Shown: positions 6,876 through 14,465, counted from the stretch's first letter. The stretch: 17,054 bases of DNA from Anaerolineaceae bacterium UBA6086 (GCA_002436005.1 DIXG01000087.1:875-17928); one strand, 5' to 3'. Numbers and translations: made by a program. Notes: generated by a model not told the origin, from the sequence alone.

Positions 6876-6892
6876 ATGTCAGGTCTCCTTTT

Positions 6893-6909
6893 ATTGCCTT
6901 TTGGGCAAT
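6893..6909 (-). promoter_or_regulatory. Stem-loop between rplO and secY
   Basis: The 38-base gap contains ATTGCC-CAAAA-GGCAAT on the transcript, a perfect 6-bp stem with a 5-base loop, followed by AAAAGGAG, the secY ribosome binding site. It has no U-tract, so it is not a terminator. It could protect mRNA or tune SecY output; function not shown. Confidence 0.35.
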
Positions 6910-6913
6910 CGCA

Positions 6914-7369
6914 TTACTCCTGAATTAGTTCCACACTCCCGCCAGCGCTTTCAATTTTTTCCTGAGCGCTTTTGGAAATCCGGTGCGTTTTCACTTTTAG
7001 GGCAGCTGAGACTTCTCCGCGACCCAGGATCTTGACCGGAGATTTGAGGTCATTAACCAGACCAGCTTCCAGTAAGAGCTCCGGGGTAACTTCAGTGCCA
7101 GCAGAGAAAACCTCGAGTTGTTCCAGGTTTACCTCAGCGCAGCGCACACGGTTGATGATGGAGAATCCCTCACCTCGCCTGAAGGGCAGCTTTCGGAAGA
7201 AGGGCAAGTTGCCGCCCTGATGATACAGAGGAACGCCGCCACCAGAACGTGAATTTTGGCCCTTCATACCACGACCAGCCGTCTTACCCTGGCCAGCCCC
7301 TGGACCGCGACCCACACGTTTTCGGTCTTTGTGTGCACCCTCGTTTGGTTTTAAATCATGTAATCGCAT
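6914..7369 (-). CDS. rplO: 50S ribosomal protein L15
   Basis: 151 residues. L15 binds 23S rRNA late in 50S assembly. The opening MRLHDLKPNEGAHKDRKRVG is diagnostic, followed by the glycine-rich rRNA-binding stretch GRGPGAGQGKTAGRGMKGQN and FRKLPFRRGEGF (about 58-69). The C-terminal globular part includes VKILGRGEVSAALKVKTHRI. Two ATG codons are adjacent (7372 and 7369). I prefer 7369 because the AAGG overlapping the rpmD stop is then 7 bases away; starting at 7372 adds a single Met. It sits 9 bases downstream of rpmD and upstream of secY. Confidence 0.95.
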   Translation of the reverse strand: MRLHDLKPNEGAHKDRKRVGRGPGAGQGKTAGRGMKGQNSRSGGGVPLYHQGGNLPFFRKLPFRRGEGFSIINRVRCAEVNLEQLEVFSAGTEVTPELLLEAGLVNDLKSPVKILGRGEVSAALKVKTHRISKSAQEKIESAGGSVELIQE

Positions 7370-7378
7370 CATAACACC

Positions 7379-7573
7379 TTACGCTTCATCAACTGTCACC
7401 AGGTGGGATACTTTATCAATCATGCCGCGCATGACATTCGTATCGTCCTGAATCACCGCCTGGTTGATCCGCCTCAGACCCATCGCCTTCAAAGTGGCTT
7501 TTTGCCGCTTTGAATATCCGATTGGACTGCGAACCAGTGTAATTTTCAATTTCGCTTGCTTTTTCTTAGCCAT
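7379..7573 (-). CDS. rpmD: 50S ribosomal protein L30
   Basis: 64 residues, the bacterial short form. L30 is a small peripheral large-subunit protein. The body KLKITLVRSPIGYSKRQK, then LKAMGLRRINQAVIQDD, matches the family pattern (an LKxTLVRSxIG strand followed by LGLRRxNxxV). The start MAKKKQAK at 7573 is chosen since it overlaps the rpsE stop in ATGGCTAA (8 shared bases), typical of coupled genes; an upstream in-frame ATG would add 12 non-homologous residues within rpsE. Some bacteria lack L30; it is present here between rpsE and rplO as usual. Confidence 0.95.
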   Translation of the reverse strand: MAKKKQAKLKITLVRSPIGYSKRQKATLKAMGLRRINQAVIQDDTNVMRGMIDKVSHLVTVDEA

Positions 7574-8087
7574 TCGTCTTTCGCTCCCAATATGGTTTGA
7601 CCTGGTCAACCGACTTCCCTCGATATTGTGCGATTTCCTTGGGGGATTTCAGCTGGTCCAGCGCCTTAAAGGTTGCACGAACCACATTCAAAATATTATT
7701 GCTGCCCAGCGATTTAGTCAAAATGTCACGGACGCCAGCCGCTTCCAAAACGGCACGCACGCCGCCACCAGCGATCACACCGGTGCCTGGGGCTGCGGGT
7801 TTCAAGAGCACAATCGCTCCAGATTGCTTGCCAGTCACCTCATGGGTGATGGAAGTTCCGCTCAGGTTGACAGGTCGCATATTCTTACGAGCCCGGTCGC
7901 TTGCCTTTCGGATGGCTTCGGGAACAGCATTCGCTTTTCCAATGCCCATACCAACTTGTCCGGCATTGTCGCCGATCACCATTGTCACCCGGAAAGAAAA
8001 CCTTCGGCCACCCTTCACAACCTTGGCCACACGGGCGATATCAATGACACGTTCATCAAATTGACTTTCAGTTCGGTAGTCTGTCAT
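7566..8087 (-). CDS. rpsE: 30S ribosomal protein S5
   Basis: 173 residues. S5 helps set decoding accuracy and lines the mRNA entry channel. The N-terminal double-stranded-RNA-like domain shows ERVIDIARVAKVVKGGRRFS (about 12-31) and the family block FRVTMVIGDNAGQVGMGIGK (about 32-51); the C-terminal domain has GTGVIAGGGVRAVLEAAGV (about 102-120). The start MTDYRTESQ at 8087 has GGAAAGAGG upstream and lies 13 bases after the rplR stop; an in-frame ATG at 8132 would overlap rplR and add residues unlike S5. It overlaps rpmD by 8 bases. Confidence 0.96.
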   Translation of the reverse strand: MTDYRTESQFDERVIDIARVAKVVKGGRRFSFRVTMVIGDNAGQVGMGIGKANAVPEAIRKASDRARKNMRPVNLSGTSITHEVTGKQSGAIVLLKPAAPGTGVIAGGGVRAVLEAAGVRDILTKSLGSNNILNVVRATFKALDQLKSPKEIAQYRGKSVDQVKPYWERKTNG

Positions 8088-8100
8088 AAACGCCTCTTTC

Positions 8101-8466
8101 CTAAAACTCCAAGCCGCCTTCGCGGGCAGCATCAGCCAAAGCTTTCACCCGGCCAATATATTTATATCCACCACGATCAAACACAACCTGGTTGATTCCA
8201 GCTTTTTTGGCGCGTTCAGCGATCGCCTGACCAACTTTTTGCGCTTTTTCGATATTCGACAGACCTTCCATGCCAGATCGTAATTCCGAATCAATACTTG
8301 ACGCTGAAGCCAAGGTATGACCCTGAAAATCGTCTATGATTTGCACATAGATTTCTGACGAACTGCGAAACACATTCATCCGCGGACGATCTGGTGCGCC
8401 AAAAATCTTCTTCCGCACTCGCAGATGTCGGCGTAAACGAGCTTCATTTCGTGATTTTTTAGCCAT
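8101..8466 (-). CDS. rplR: 50S ribosomal protein L18
   Basis: 121 residues. L18 binds 5S rRNA and, with L5, joins it to the large subunit. The start MAKKSRNEARLRRHLRVRKK is basic, as in the family. The core has RPRMNVFRSSSEIYVQIIDD (about 27-46) and the C-terminus has VFDRGGYKYIGRVKALADAA (about 96-115), the diagnostic FDRGGxxYHGRVxAxADAAREGG block, here with Tyr-Ile in place of the common Tyr-His. It is placed 20 bases after rplF and 13 before rpsE. Confidence 0.97.
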   Translation of the reverse strand: MAKKSRNEARLRRHLRVRKKIFGAPDRPRMNVFRSSSEIYVQIIDDFQGHTLASASSIDSELRSGMEGLSNIEKAQKVGQAIAERAKKAGINQVVFDRGGYKYIGRVKALADAAREGGLEF

Positions 8467-8486
8467 AATTTTTCACCTTCAATATG

Positions 8487-9032
8487 TTATGCTGTTTTAC
8501 CAGCTTTGCCAGCCTTGCGGCGAACGTATTCGCCCTGATAACGAATGCCCTTGCCTTTGTAGGGTTCTGGCGGTCGTAGTCGGCGAATCTCAGAAGCAAT
8601 CTGTCCAACAACCTGCTTATCGTAACCAGAAATTTTAATCTGGCGTACTCTCATGTCCACATCAAAACTGATACCTTCGGGCGGCTCAACAACAACTGGA
8701 TGAGAGAAACCAACATTAACGATCAGGTTTTTTCCGTCCATCTCTGCCCGGTATCCCACGCCTTCAATTTCCAGCACACGTTCGAAACCTGTACTGACAC
8801 CCACAATCATATTATTCAACACCGCACGGGTTGTGCCGTGAAGCGCCCGATGCATGGGTTGATCTGTTGGGCGTTCCACAAGTATTCTTCCTTCTTCTTT
8901 TCGAATGACAATCTCGGGGGTGAAAGTAAATTCCATCTCACCCTTCGGGCCCTTCACCTTTACGAAGGAACCGTCAATATTGACATCCACGCCTGCTGGC
9001 ACATCAATCGGTAATCGTCCAACTCGAGACAC
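8487..9032 (-). CDS. rplF: 50S ribosomal protein L6
   Basis: 181 residues. L6 binds 23S rRNA near the sarcin-ricin loop, next to the factor-binding site. The start MSRVGRLPIDVPAGVDVNID is typical, with VKGPKGEM (about 27-34) and the first domain ending with RALHGTTRAVLNNMIVGVS (about 62-80). The C-terminal signature PEPYKGKGIRYQGEYVRRK AGK (about 155-176) is present. The start codon is GTG at 9032, supported by a strong AGGAGGT 7 bases upstream. It lies 27 bases after rpsH. Confidence 0.97.
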   Translation of the reverse strand: MSRVGRLPIDVPAGVDVNIDGSFVKVKGPKGEMEFTFTPEIVIRKEEGRILVERPTDQPMHRALHGTTRAVLNNMIVGVSTGFERVLEIEGVGYRAEMDGKNLIVNVGFSHPVVVEPPEGISFDVDMRVRQIKISGYDKQVVGQIASEIRRLRPPEPYKGKGIRYQGEYVRRKAGKAGKTA

Positions 9033-9059
9033 GTCTCGTACCTCCTGTAGCGCCAGGCG

Positions 9060-9473
9060 CTACCATACTTTGCACAATAATTCGCCACCAACGCCCATCT
9101 TTCGGGCGCGCTGGCCTGTCATCACACCCTTGGGTGTGGACAAAATCGCCACACCGATACCCGAAAGTACCCAGGGGATTTCCGTTTTCTGCGTATACAC
9201 TCGGCAGCCAGGCCGGCTCACTCGCTCGAGGCCTGTAATCAACGGGCGACGATGTCGGCGTTCACCAACATACTTCAAACGGAGACGTAAGATTTTTTGA
9301 TGCGGCTTTTCGCCTTCAACAATATCAAAACTCTCAACATAGCCTTCTTCAACCAGAATCCGAGCAATTTCCGCTTTGATCTTTGAACTGGGCATGCTTA
9401 CTAACGTTCTGTTGCTGGCTGCAGCGTTACGAATACGGGTCAACATATCAGCAATTGGGTCTGTAAAACTCAT
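9060..9473 (-). CDS. rpsH: 30S ribosomal protein S8
   Basis: 137 residues. S8 binds the central domain of 16S rRNA; in E. coli it represses the spc operon by binding near rplE. The start MSFTDPIADMLTRIRNA is canonical, followed by VSMPSSKIKAEIARILVEEGY (family block around 26-46). The C-terminus has the signature VLSGIGVAILSTPKGVMTGQ (about 104-123), where most S8 proteins read GLGIAILSTSxGVMTD. It follows rpsN by 19 bases. I did not find an obvious copy of the S8 rRNA-like operator near rplE by eye. Confidence 0.97.
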   Translation of the reverse strand: MSFTDPIADMLTRIRNAAASNRTLVSMPSSKIKAEIARILVEEGYVESFDIVEGEKPHQKILRLRLKYVGERRHRRPLITGLERVSRPGCRVYTQKTEIPWVLSGIGVAILSTPKGVMTGQRARKMGVGGELLCKVW

Positions 9474-9492
9474 CGATAATTCCTCCGCCGAT

Positions 9493-9675
9493 CTACCACG
9501 ATGATTTGGTCACACCAGGAATTTTGCCTTGCAGCGCCAATTCCCGGAAACAAATTCGGCATAAACCAAATTTGCGCATATAACCTCGCGGACGCCCACA
9601 GCGCCTGCAGCGGTTAACCACCTGGTTCGGATATTTTCTCCGCTTCTCGCGGTATTGCATACATTTACTAGCCAT
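9493..9675 (-). CDS. rpsN: 30S ribosomal protein S14, zinc type (type Z)
   Basis: 60 residues, the short zinc-binding form. S14 sits in the 30S head. The zinc ligands C23, C26, C39 and C42 lie in NRCRRCGRPRGYMRKFGLCR then ICFREL, and the C-terminus KIPGVTKSSW is the usual ending. The start MASKCMQ at 9675 is chosen because it falls just after the rplE stop (one base between); an in-frame ATG at 9702 lies inside rplE and adds unrelated residues. A fifth cysteine, C5, near the start is uncommon. Zinc-type S14 is usual in Gram-positive and Chloroflexota spc operons. Confidence 0.96.
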   Translation of the reverse strand: MASKCMQYREKRRKYPNQVVNRCRRCGRPRGYMRKFGLCRICFRELALQGKIPGVTKSSW

Positions 9676-9676
9676 A

Positions 9677-10219
9677 CTATCCTTTCCTGAACGGCATTCC
9701 AAATTTACTCAGTAACGCACGGGCATGATCGTCATTCTCGGCAGTAGTCACAATCGTGATCTCCATCCCGCGGATGGTGTCTACAGTATCGTAATTGATC
9801 TCAGGGAAGATCAACTGCTCCTGCAGGCCAAGCGTATAGTTGCCACGACCGTCAAATGCATCTTCAGAAATCCCGCGAAAGTCTCGCACACGTGGGAGTG
9901 CAACATTCACCAGACGATCAAAAAATGACCACATCCGATCACCGCGTAGTGTTACTTTGGTTCCAATAGATCTTCCTTCACGAAGTTTGAAATTCGCGAT
10001 GGATTTCTTTGCTTTGGTAATTACTGGCTTTTGGCCTGTGATCGTCGTCAGATCACGCACAGCCTCATCCAAAGCCTTTGGATTATCCAGAGCATCACCG
10101 ACGCCAATATTGACAACGATTTTTTCAATCTTTGGAACCTGCATCACGTTGTCGAGGGATAGTTCCTCTAATAAAGCCGGTGCAATCTCTTTCTTATATG
10201 TTTCAATCAATCTATTCAT
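9677..10219 (-). CDS. rplE: 50S ribosomal protein L5
   Basis: 180 residues. L5 binds 5S rRNA and contacts P-site tRNA in the central protuberance. Family blocks: MNRLIETYKKEIAPALLEEL at the start, then VPKIEKIVVNIGVGDA (about 28-43), ITGQKPVITKAKKSIANFKL (about 60-79), REGRSIGTKVTLRG and YTLGLQEQLIFPEINYD (about 128-144), and the C-terminal GMEITIVTTAENDDHARALL. It starts 20 bases after rplX and ends one base before rpsN. No anomalies are seen. Confidence 0.97.
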   Translation of the reverse strand: MNRLIETYKKEIAPALLEELSLDNVMQVPKIEKIVVNIGVGDALDNPKALDEAVRDLTTITGQKPVITKAKKSIANFKLREGRSIGTKVTLRGDRMWSFFDRLVNVALPRVRDFRGISEDAFDGRGNYTLGLQEQLIFPEINYDTVDTIRGMEITIVTTAENDDHARALLSKFGMPFRKG

Positions 10220-10239
10220 TCTTATGCTCCAATGGCTGC

Positions 10240-10566
10240 TTATTTATCAATCGCAGCACCGCTCCGCTTAGCTACACGGACGGGTTTGCCATTTTTTCTT
10301 TCAATCCGGACGCGGGTGGGCTTGCCATCCTTAGGATCCACAAGCATCACATTTGAGAGATCAATCGGCGCCTCAAATTCAATCTTGCCAGATGGGATGG
10401 TCTTTCCGCCCGACTGTGTTTGCGCCTGGTGCTTGATGCGGAGATTCACGCCCTGCACCACCACCCGGTTTTCATCAGGGATGACACGAATCACCTCGCC
10501 AACGGTGCCCTTGTCATCTCCACTGACCACAACCACTCGGTCGCCTTTTTTGATTTTTGTTTTCAT
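10240..10566 (-). CDS. rplX: 50S ribosomal protein L24
   Basis: 108 residues. L24 is an assembly initiator that binds the 5' end of 23S rRNA and sits at the tunnel exit. The KOW motif is at the start: IKKGDRVVVVSGDDKGTVGE (about 5-24), followed by RVVVQGVNLRIKH (about 34-46) and the family C-terminal part EAPIDLSNVMLVDPKDGKPT. The start MKTK at 10566 is the family start; the reading frame stays open upstream to 10746, but that stretch lies inside rplN and is not L24-like. It is 22 bases after rplN. Confidence 0.96.
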   Translation of the reverse strand: MKTKIKKGDRVVVVSGDDKGTVGEVIRVIPDENRVVVQGVNLRIKHQAQTQSGGKTIPSGKIEFEAPIDLSNVMLVDPKDGKPTRVRIERKNGKPVRVAKRSGAAIDK

Positions 10567-10588
10567 CGCAAAACTCCTATCACCCTGG

Positions 10589-10960
10589 CTACAGAACTTC
10601 TGGCGCCAGTGAAACGATCTTTGTAAACCCTTTTTCGCGAAGCTCTCGGGCAACAGGGCCAAAGATGCGTGAACCACGCGGATTGACCCCATCGTTGTCA
10701 AGAATGACCGCTGCATTATCGTCAAATCGAATACTGGAGCCATCACTTCGGCGATACTCTTTGGAAGTCCGCACGATGACTGCTTTCACAATCTCACTTT
10801 TCTTGATGGATGCCTGTGGCGTGGCAGATTTGACTGTCCCGACCACGATATCACCAACATACCCATAACGCTGCCGGGAACCGCCGGTGATGTGAATCAC
10901 CAGCAGTTCGCGCGCGCCAGTGTTATCTGCAATTTTTAACCTGGTTTCTTGTTGGATCAT
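10589..10960 (-). CDS. rplN: 50S ribosomal protein L14
   Basis: 123 residues. L14 forms part of an intersubunit bridge and is the docking site of ribosome silencing factor. The start MIQQETRLKIADNTGARELL is near universal. The block VGDIVVGTVKSATPQASIKK (about 35-54), with its VKAVIVRT continuation, and GSRIFGPVARELREKGFTKI (about 97-116) are diagnostic. It starts 3 bases after the rpsQ stop. It is the first gene of the spc cluster in E. coli, but here no promoter or gap separates it from the S10 cluster. Confidence 0.97.
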   Translation of the reverse strand: MIQQETRLKIADNTGARELLVIHITGGSRQRYGYVGDIVVGTVKSATPQASIKKSEIVKAVIVRTSKEYRRSDGSSIRFDDNAAVILDNDGVNPRGSRIFGPVARELREKGFTKIVSLAPEVL

Positions 10961-10963
10961 CGC

Positions 10964-11245
10964 CTAAACTCCCAATTCTTCAACAGCATCGTCTTCAGAT
11001 CGCTCTTCAACGCGCAAAACTTCCTCAATTACCCAAAATTTCGTCTTGGAAATCGGTTTGCTCTCAACAATGCGAACTTTGTCACCAGGGCTGACACCAA
11101 ATTCATCATGCACCTTGTAGGTTTTCGCGTCGCGAACAACTTTGTGATAGAGAGGATGTCGATAACTTCGTTCCACCTCAACCACAGCTGTTTTTTGCAT
11201 CTTATTGCTAATAACCGTTCCTACCAATCGACGTCGTTTATTCAT
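10964..11245 (-). CDS. rpsQ: 30S ribosomal protein S17
   Basis: 93 residues. S17 is a primary 16S rRNA-binding OB-fold protein. The start MNKRRRLVGTVISNKMQKTA is typical, followed by VVEVERSYRHPLYHKVV (about 21-37), then the signature GDKVRIVESKPISKTKFWVI (about 54-73). The tail after the OB fold is acidic (EERSEDDAVEELGV), a short lineage-type extension. It overlaps rpmC by 4 bases in ATGA, so translation is likely coupled. Confidence 0.97.
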   Translation of the reverse strand: MNKRRRLVGTVISNKMQKTAVVEVERSYRHPLYHKVVRDAKTYKVHDEFGVSPGDKVRIVESKPISKTKFWVIEEVLRVEERSEDDAVEELGV

Positions 11246-11448
11246 GCTTCACTCTCCTCAGCCAATTGCCGTTCTCTCAAAATTGTTTCCATCCGGGCGA
11301 TATCCCGGCGAAGGAAACGTACGCGACTGGTATCCGCTAATTGACCGGTAATCGTTTGGAATCTGAAGTTCATCAACTCATGACGGGCATCATCCAGCGC
11401 TTCCTGGATTTCAGCAACACTCATTTTCCGAATTTCTGCTGCTTTCAT
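11242..11448 (-). CDS. rpmC: 50S ribosomal protein L29
   Basis: 68 residues, a small two-helix protein near the tunnel exit, where trigger factor and SRP dock. The pattern MKAAEIRKMSVAEIQEALDD, then RHELMNFRFQTITGQLADTS and RVRFLRRDIARMETILRERQ, matches the L29 family (LRxxxxEEL, then LFNLRFQxATGQLENxxRIRxVRRxIARIxT). It has 2 bases between it and rplP and overlaps rpsQ by 4 bases. It is the usual S10-cluster member between L16 and S17. Confidence 0.97.
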   Translation of the reverse strand: MKAAEIRKMSVAEIQEALDDARHELMNFRFQTITGQLADTSRVRFLRRDIARMETILRERQLAEESEA

Positions 11449-11450
11449 AA

Positions 11451-11873
11451 TTATGCCTCTCCTGCAACATCACGCGAGACGATCTTTGTTTTGATACCTA
11501 ATTTATATTTGGCACGCAGAAGCGCCTTGCGGGCTGTATCCGAATCCGTACCACCTACTTCAAACATCACACGCCCTGGCTTGACAACTGCAACCCAGTA
11601 TTCCACCGGACCTTTACCTTTACCCATTCGGGTTTCAGCCGCACGCTTGGTGTAGGGCTTATCAGGGAAGATGCGGATCCACACCTTGCCGCGTCGCTTC
11701 ATTTCGTGCACAATGGCACGTCGGCAAGATTCAATTTGTCGAGCGCTGACCCAACCAGGCTCTAATGCTTGCAAGCCAAATTCGCCAAAGGACACATCTG
11801 AGCCGCGATAAGCCTTCCCTCTCATGCGCCCGCGCATTTGCTTGCGATACTTCACTCGTTTTGGCATTAACAT
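11451..11873 (-). CDS. rplP: 50S ribosomal protein L16
   Basis: 140 residues. L16 helps form the A-site of the peptidyl transferase region. The opening MLMPKRVKYRKQMRGRMRGK is the family start; the first ATG (11873) is chosen, although the third residue is also Met. Further blocks are GLQALEPGWVSARQIESCRR (about 33-52), WIRIFPDKPYTKRAAETRMG (about 65-84) and GKGPVEYWVAVVKPGRVMFE (about 85-104). It lies 45 bases downstream of rpsC; that gap has a weak 6-bp stem (11892-11912). Confidence 0.97.
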   Translation of the reverse strand: MLMPKRVKYRKQMRGRMRGKAYRGSDVSFGEFGLQALEPGWVSARQIESCRRAIVHEMKRRGKVWIRIFPDKPYTKRAAETRMGKGKGPVEYWVAVVKPGRVMFEVGGTDSDTARKALLRAKYKLGIKTKIVSRDVAGEA

Positions 11874-11918
11874 AATAACTTCCTCACTTACCGCCGATTA
11901 TCTTTTTCGGCGCCGTTT

Positions 11919-12596
11919 TTACTCGCTGACATACACTCCCTCAGTGGATTCAGTTTCTTCTTCCACCTGGGGCAGGATCTCACCTTTATAAATCCAAACT
12001 TTGATTCCAATTTGACCATAGGTTGTCAAAGCCTGGGTTTGGGCATAGTCAATGTCGGCACGAAGCGTCTGCAGTGGCACACGACCTTCACGCAGCCACA
12101 CACTGCGGGACATTTCTGCGCCGCCCAAACGACCTGAAACCATAACCTTGACACCTTCAGCGCCCTGTCGAATACCCTGTTGAATGGCACGCTGCATGGC
12201 TCTGCGGTAGCTAATGCGACGGGTCAGCTGCCCGGCAATATTCTCCGCCACCAAATACGCGTCCAGATCAGGTGCTTTAATTTCCTTGACTTCCAGGTCA
12301 ATTTTCTCGCCTGTCAGGGCTTCCAGGTTGGTGCGCAGCAATTTCACATTTTCACCACCGCGGCCAATCAGGATGCCGGGTTTGGCTGTGTGAATATAAA
12401 CCTTCACTTTGCCAGGAAAGCGTTCAATCTCAATATTAGAAATGCCAGCCCGGTCATTATCTTCTCGGATCTTCTCGCGGATCTCAAGATCCTGATGAAG
12501 TTGATCCTGGTAATCTTTGCCGTCTGCATACCAGCGGGCTAACCAAGGCTTGTTGATTTTCAGTCGAAATCCAGTTGGATGTACTTTACGACCCAT
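11919..12596 (-). CDS. rpsC: 30S ribosomal protein S3
   Basis: 225 residues. S3 sits at the mRNA entry of the 30S head and has helicase activity with S4 and S5. The start MGRKVHPTGFRLKINKPWLA fits the family. The type II KH domain carries GILIGRGGENVKLLRTNLEA (about 74-93), the GxxG RNA-binding loop. The C-terminal domain has RRAMQRAIQQGIRQGAEGVK (about 131-150) and GRLGGAEMSRSVWLREGRVP LQTLRADIDY. The C-terminus ends in an acidic tail (VEEETESTEGVYVSE). It is placed 45 bases after rplV. Confidence 0.97.
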   Translation of the reverse strand: MGRKVHPTGFRLKINKPWLARWYADGKDYQDQLHQDLEIREKIREDNDRAGISNIEIERFPGKVKVYIHTAKPGILIGRGGENVKLLRTNLEALTGEKIDLEVKEIKAPDLDAYLVAENIAGQLTRRISYRRAMQRAIQQGIRQGAEGVKVMVSGRLGGAEMSRSVWLREGRVPLQTLRADIDYAQTQALTTYGQIGIKVWIYKGEILPQVEEETESTEGVYVSE

Positions 12597-12641
12597 AATT
12601 ACTCCTGGTTCCTATCATTGATTCTTTTTGCAAGCATCATC

Positions 12642-12983
12642 TTACTCAACCTCTCGCAAGACCACAGTTACATGAGAACGTCGTTTCAGTATCGGCTTGA
12701 ACCGACCCCGGGCGCCAAATCTGCGCCATTTTCGGGTGGGGGCTTCATCTGCAAAGATCTGATAGACATACAGGTCTTCACGAGAGACGCCATAGTTCTC
12801 TTCGCCATTTGCAATAGCAGATTGCACAAGTTTTCGAACAGGTTCTGCAGCCTTGTTAGGGATGAACTTCAAAATGTCCAGCGCTTCCAGGGCGGGTTTA
12901 CCACGGACCAGGTCGACAACCAGGCGTGCTTTTTGGGCTGACGTATCAAGATTGCTTAATTTTGCTCGAATATCAGTAGCCAT
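12642..12983 (-). CDS. rplV: 50S ribosomal protein L22
   Basis: 113 residues. L22 lines the nascent-peptide tunnel; its long hairpin tip is where macrolide-resistance changes occur. Family blocks are SAQKARLVVDLVRGKPALEA (about 15-34), LDILKFIPNKAAEPVRKLVQ SA (about 35-56), and the hairpin and C-terminal part DEAPTRKWRRFGARGRFKPI (about 79-98) followed by LKRRSHVTVVLRE. It starts 14 bases after rpsS. No insertion or deletion in the tunnel loop is obvious. Confidence 0.97.
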   Translation of the reverse strand: MATDIRAKLSNLDTSAQKARLVVDLVRGKPALEALDILKFIPNKAAEPVRKLVQSAIANGEENYGVSREDLYVYQIFADEAPTRKWRRFGARGRFKPILKRRSHVTVVLREVE

Positions 12984-12997
12984 AGCTTATCACCTTC

Positions 12998-13282
12998 CTA
13001 CCTTCCCCGTTTGTCGGCTTTTGCCGACGCAACATGCCCACGGAAGAATCGGGTAGGAGCAAACTCTCCCAACCGGTGACCGACCATGTTTTCAGTGATA
13101 TAGATCGGCACATGGCGGCGTCCATCATGGACGGCAATCGTGTGACCTACCATCTGGGGAAAGATCGTACTGGCACGACTCCAGGTGCGCACAACTTTCT
13201 TCTCACCTTTGTCGTTCATTACTTCTATTTTCTTCAATAGCTTGGGGTCGATGAACGGCCCTTTTTTCAGCGATCGCGACAT
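12998..13282 (-). CDS. rpsS: 30S ribosomal protein S19
   Basis: 94 residues. S19 forms a complex with S13 in the 30S head. The universal start MSRSLKKGPFIDPKLLKKIE is present, followed by TWSRASTIFPQMVGHTIAVH (about 34-53), then DGRRHVPIYITENMVGHRLG and the C-terminal EFAPTRFFRGH. It lies 32 bases after rplB; a short palindrome TAATCGATTA at 13307-13316 spans the rplB stop and appears to be chance. Confidence 0.97.
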   Translation of the reverse strand: MSRSLKKGPFIDPKLLKKIEVMNDKGEKKVVRTWSRASTIFPQMVGHTIAVHDGRRHVPIYITENMVGHRLGEFAPTRFFRGHVASAKADKRGR

Positions 13283-13314
13283 AATTGCGTCCTCTTTCTC
13301 GCTCTAATAATCGA

Positions 13315-14160
13315 TTACTTACGACGCCGCTTCGCTTGAGAGCGATGGCGTAAAATGTATTTGTCAGTTCGTTTGTTATGCCGTGTCTTCTTACCCAGTG
13401 TGGGTTTACCCCACGGGCTCTTCGGACCGGGCATACCAATCGGGGAACGTCCTTCACCACCACCATGGGGATGGTCATTGGGGTTCATTGCCACACCACG
13501 TACGGATGGACGCCAACCCATATGGCGTTTCCGTCCAGCCTTACCCAGCTTGATGTTGGCATGTTCCACATTTCCAACCTGGCCAAGCGTCGCACGACAC
13601 TCCTGCAAAACCAGCCGTACCTCACCCGAAGGCAGACGCACATGGGCATACTTACCCTCTTTTGCCAGCAACTGAGCTGATGTACCGGCGGAGCGAACCA
13701 TCTGCCCACCCTTGCCAGGCTGCAATTCAATATTGTGAACGGTGGAGCCAACCGGAATGTTGGACAATGCCATGTTGTTCCCTGCGCGAATGTCCACCTC
13801 GCGCCCAGAAACCACACGATCACCGACCATCAAACCAACAGGCGCCAGGATGTAGCGTTTTTCGCCATCTGCATAGTGCAGCAGTGCCAGGCGAGCCGTT
13901 CGGTTTGGATCATATTCAATTGCTGCCACCGTGGCAGGAACATCCAACTTATCACGTTTGAAATCCACCAGGCGAATTTGCCGTTTGTGCCCACCGCCAC
14001 GATGGCGGACTGTGACACGACCGTACATATTTCGGCCAGATTTCTTCTTTTTCGGAACAGTCAATGACCGTTCTGGTGTTGTCTTGGTAATCTCCTCAAA
14101 AGTGTAGCTGGTCTTATGACGAGTACCGGGTGTCTTGGGTTTGTATACTTTTACAGCCAT
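13315..14160 (-). CDS. rplB: 50S ribosomal protein L2
   Basis: 281 residues, a standard length. L2 is a core protein near the peptidyl transferase centre, required for subunit joining. The N-terminal OB part includes GRNMYGRVTVRHRGGGHKRQ (42-61), and the SH3-like part follows. The conserved C-terminal block AMNPNDHPHGGGEGRSPIGM (224-243) holds H230, which corresponds to the catalytically important E. coli His229 by context, then PGPKSPWGKPTLGKKTR. The ATG shares one base with the rplW stop (TAATG), so the two are translationally coupled. Confidence 0.98.
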   Translation of the reverse strand: MAVKVYKPKTPGTRHKTSYTFEEITKTTPERSLTVPKKKKSGRNMYGRVTVRHRGGGHKRQIRLVDFKRDKLDVPATVAAIEYDPNRTARLALLHYADGEKRYILAPVGLMVGDRVVSGREVDIRAGNNMALSNIPVGSTVHNIELQPGKGGQMVRSAGTSAQLLAKEGKYAHVRLPSGEVRLVLQECRATLGQVGNVEHANIKLGKAGRKRHMGWRPSVRGVAMNPNDHPHGGGEGRSPIGMPGPKSPWGKPTLGKKTRHNKRTDKYILRHRSQAKRRRK

Positions 14161-14465
14161 TACTCCACCCCTTCAAATATCGGGATGCGCTCACCTTCAG
14201 CCAGGGTCACAATTGCCTTCTTATAAGCATTGGTGCGAGTGCGCATACGGCGGTTTCGCATATTGCGAGCCTGCTTGGCGGGCACGATCATAACATTAAC
14301 GCGGTCGACTTTCACATCGAACACCTTCTCCACAGCATCCTTGATCGCTGTTTTAGTTGCCTTAGTGTCGACCTCAAACACATACTGGTTCAAATTCGAA
14401 GACAGATAGTTCGTCTTTTCGGTAATGATCGGTCGGCGGATGATGTCAAATACTGATTTTTTCAT
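14160..14465 (-). CDS. rplW: 50S ribosomal protein L23
   Basis: 101 residues. L23 is at the tunnel exit and is the main docking site for trigger factor and SRP. The family pattern VFDIIRRPIITEKTNYLSSN (about 4-23), then QYVFEVDTKATKTAIKDAVE (27-46), VFDVKVDRVNVMIVPAK and RRMRTRTNAYKKAIVTLAEG is complete. It begins 14 bases after rplD and overlaps rplB by one base. Confidence 0.97.
   Translation of the reverse strand: MKKSVFDIIRRPIITEKTNYLSSNLNQYVFEVDTKATKTAIKDAVEKVFDVKVDRVNVMIVPAKQARNMRNRRMRTRTNAYKKAIVTLAEGERIPIFEGVE

Noticed and set aside
7464..8195. A 243-codon open frame on the plus strand across rpmD, rpsE and rplR
   Set aside because: It runs antisense through three clear ribosomal protein genes and shows no recognisable domain; it is a mirror of their codon pattern.
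10567..10746. Upstream extension of rplX to a 168-residue protein
   Set aside because: The extra residues lie within rplN in another frame and do not resemble L24; the family start is MKTK at 10566.
13307..13316. Palindrome TAATCGATTA at the rplB stop
   Set aside because: A short, A/T-rich palindrome partly inside a stop codon; expected by chance.
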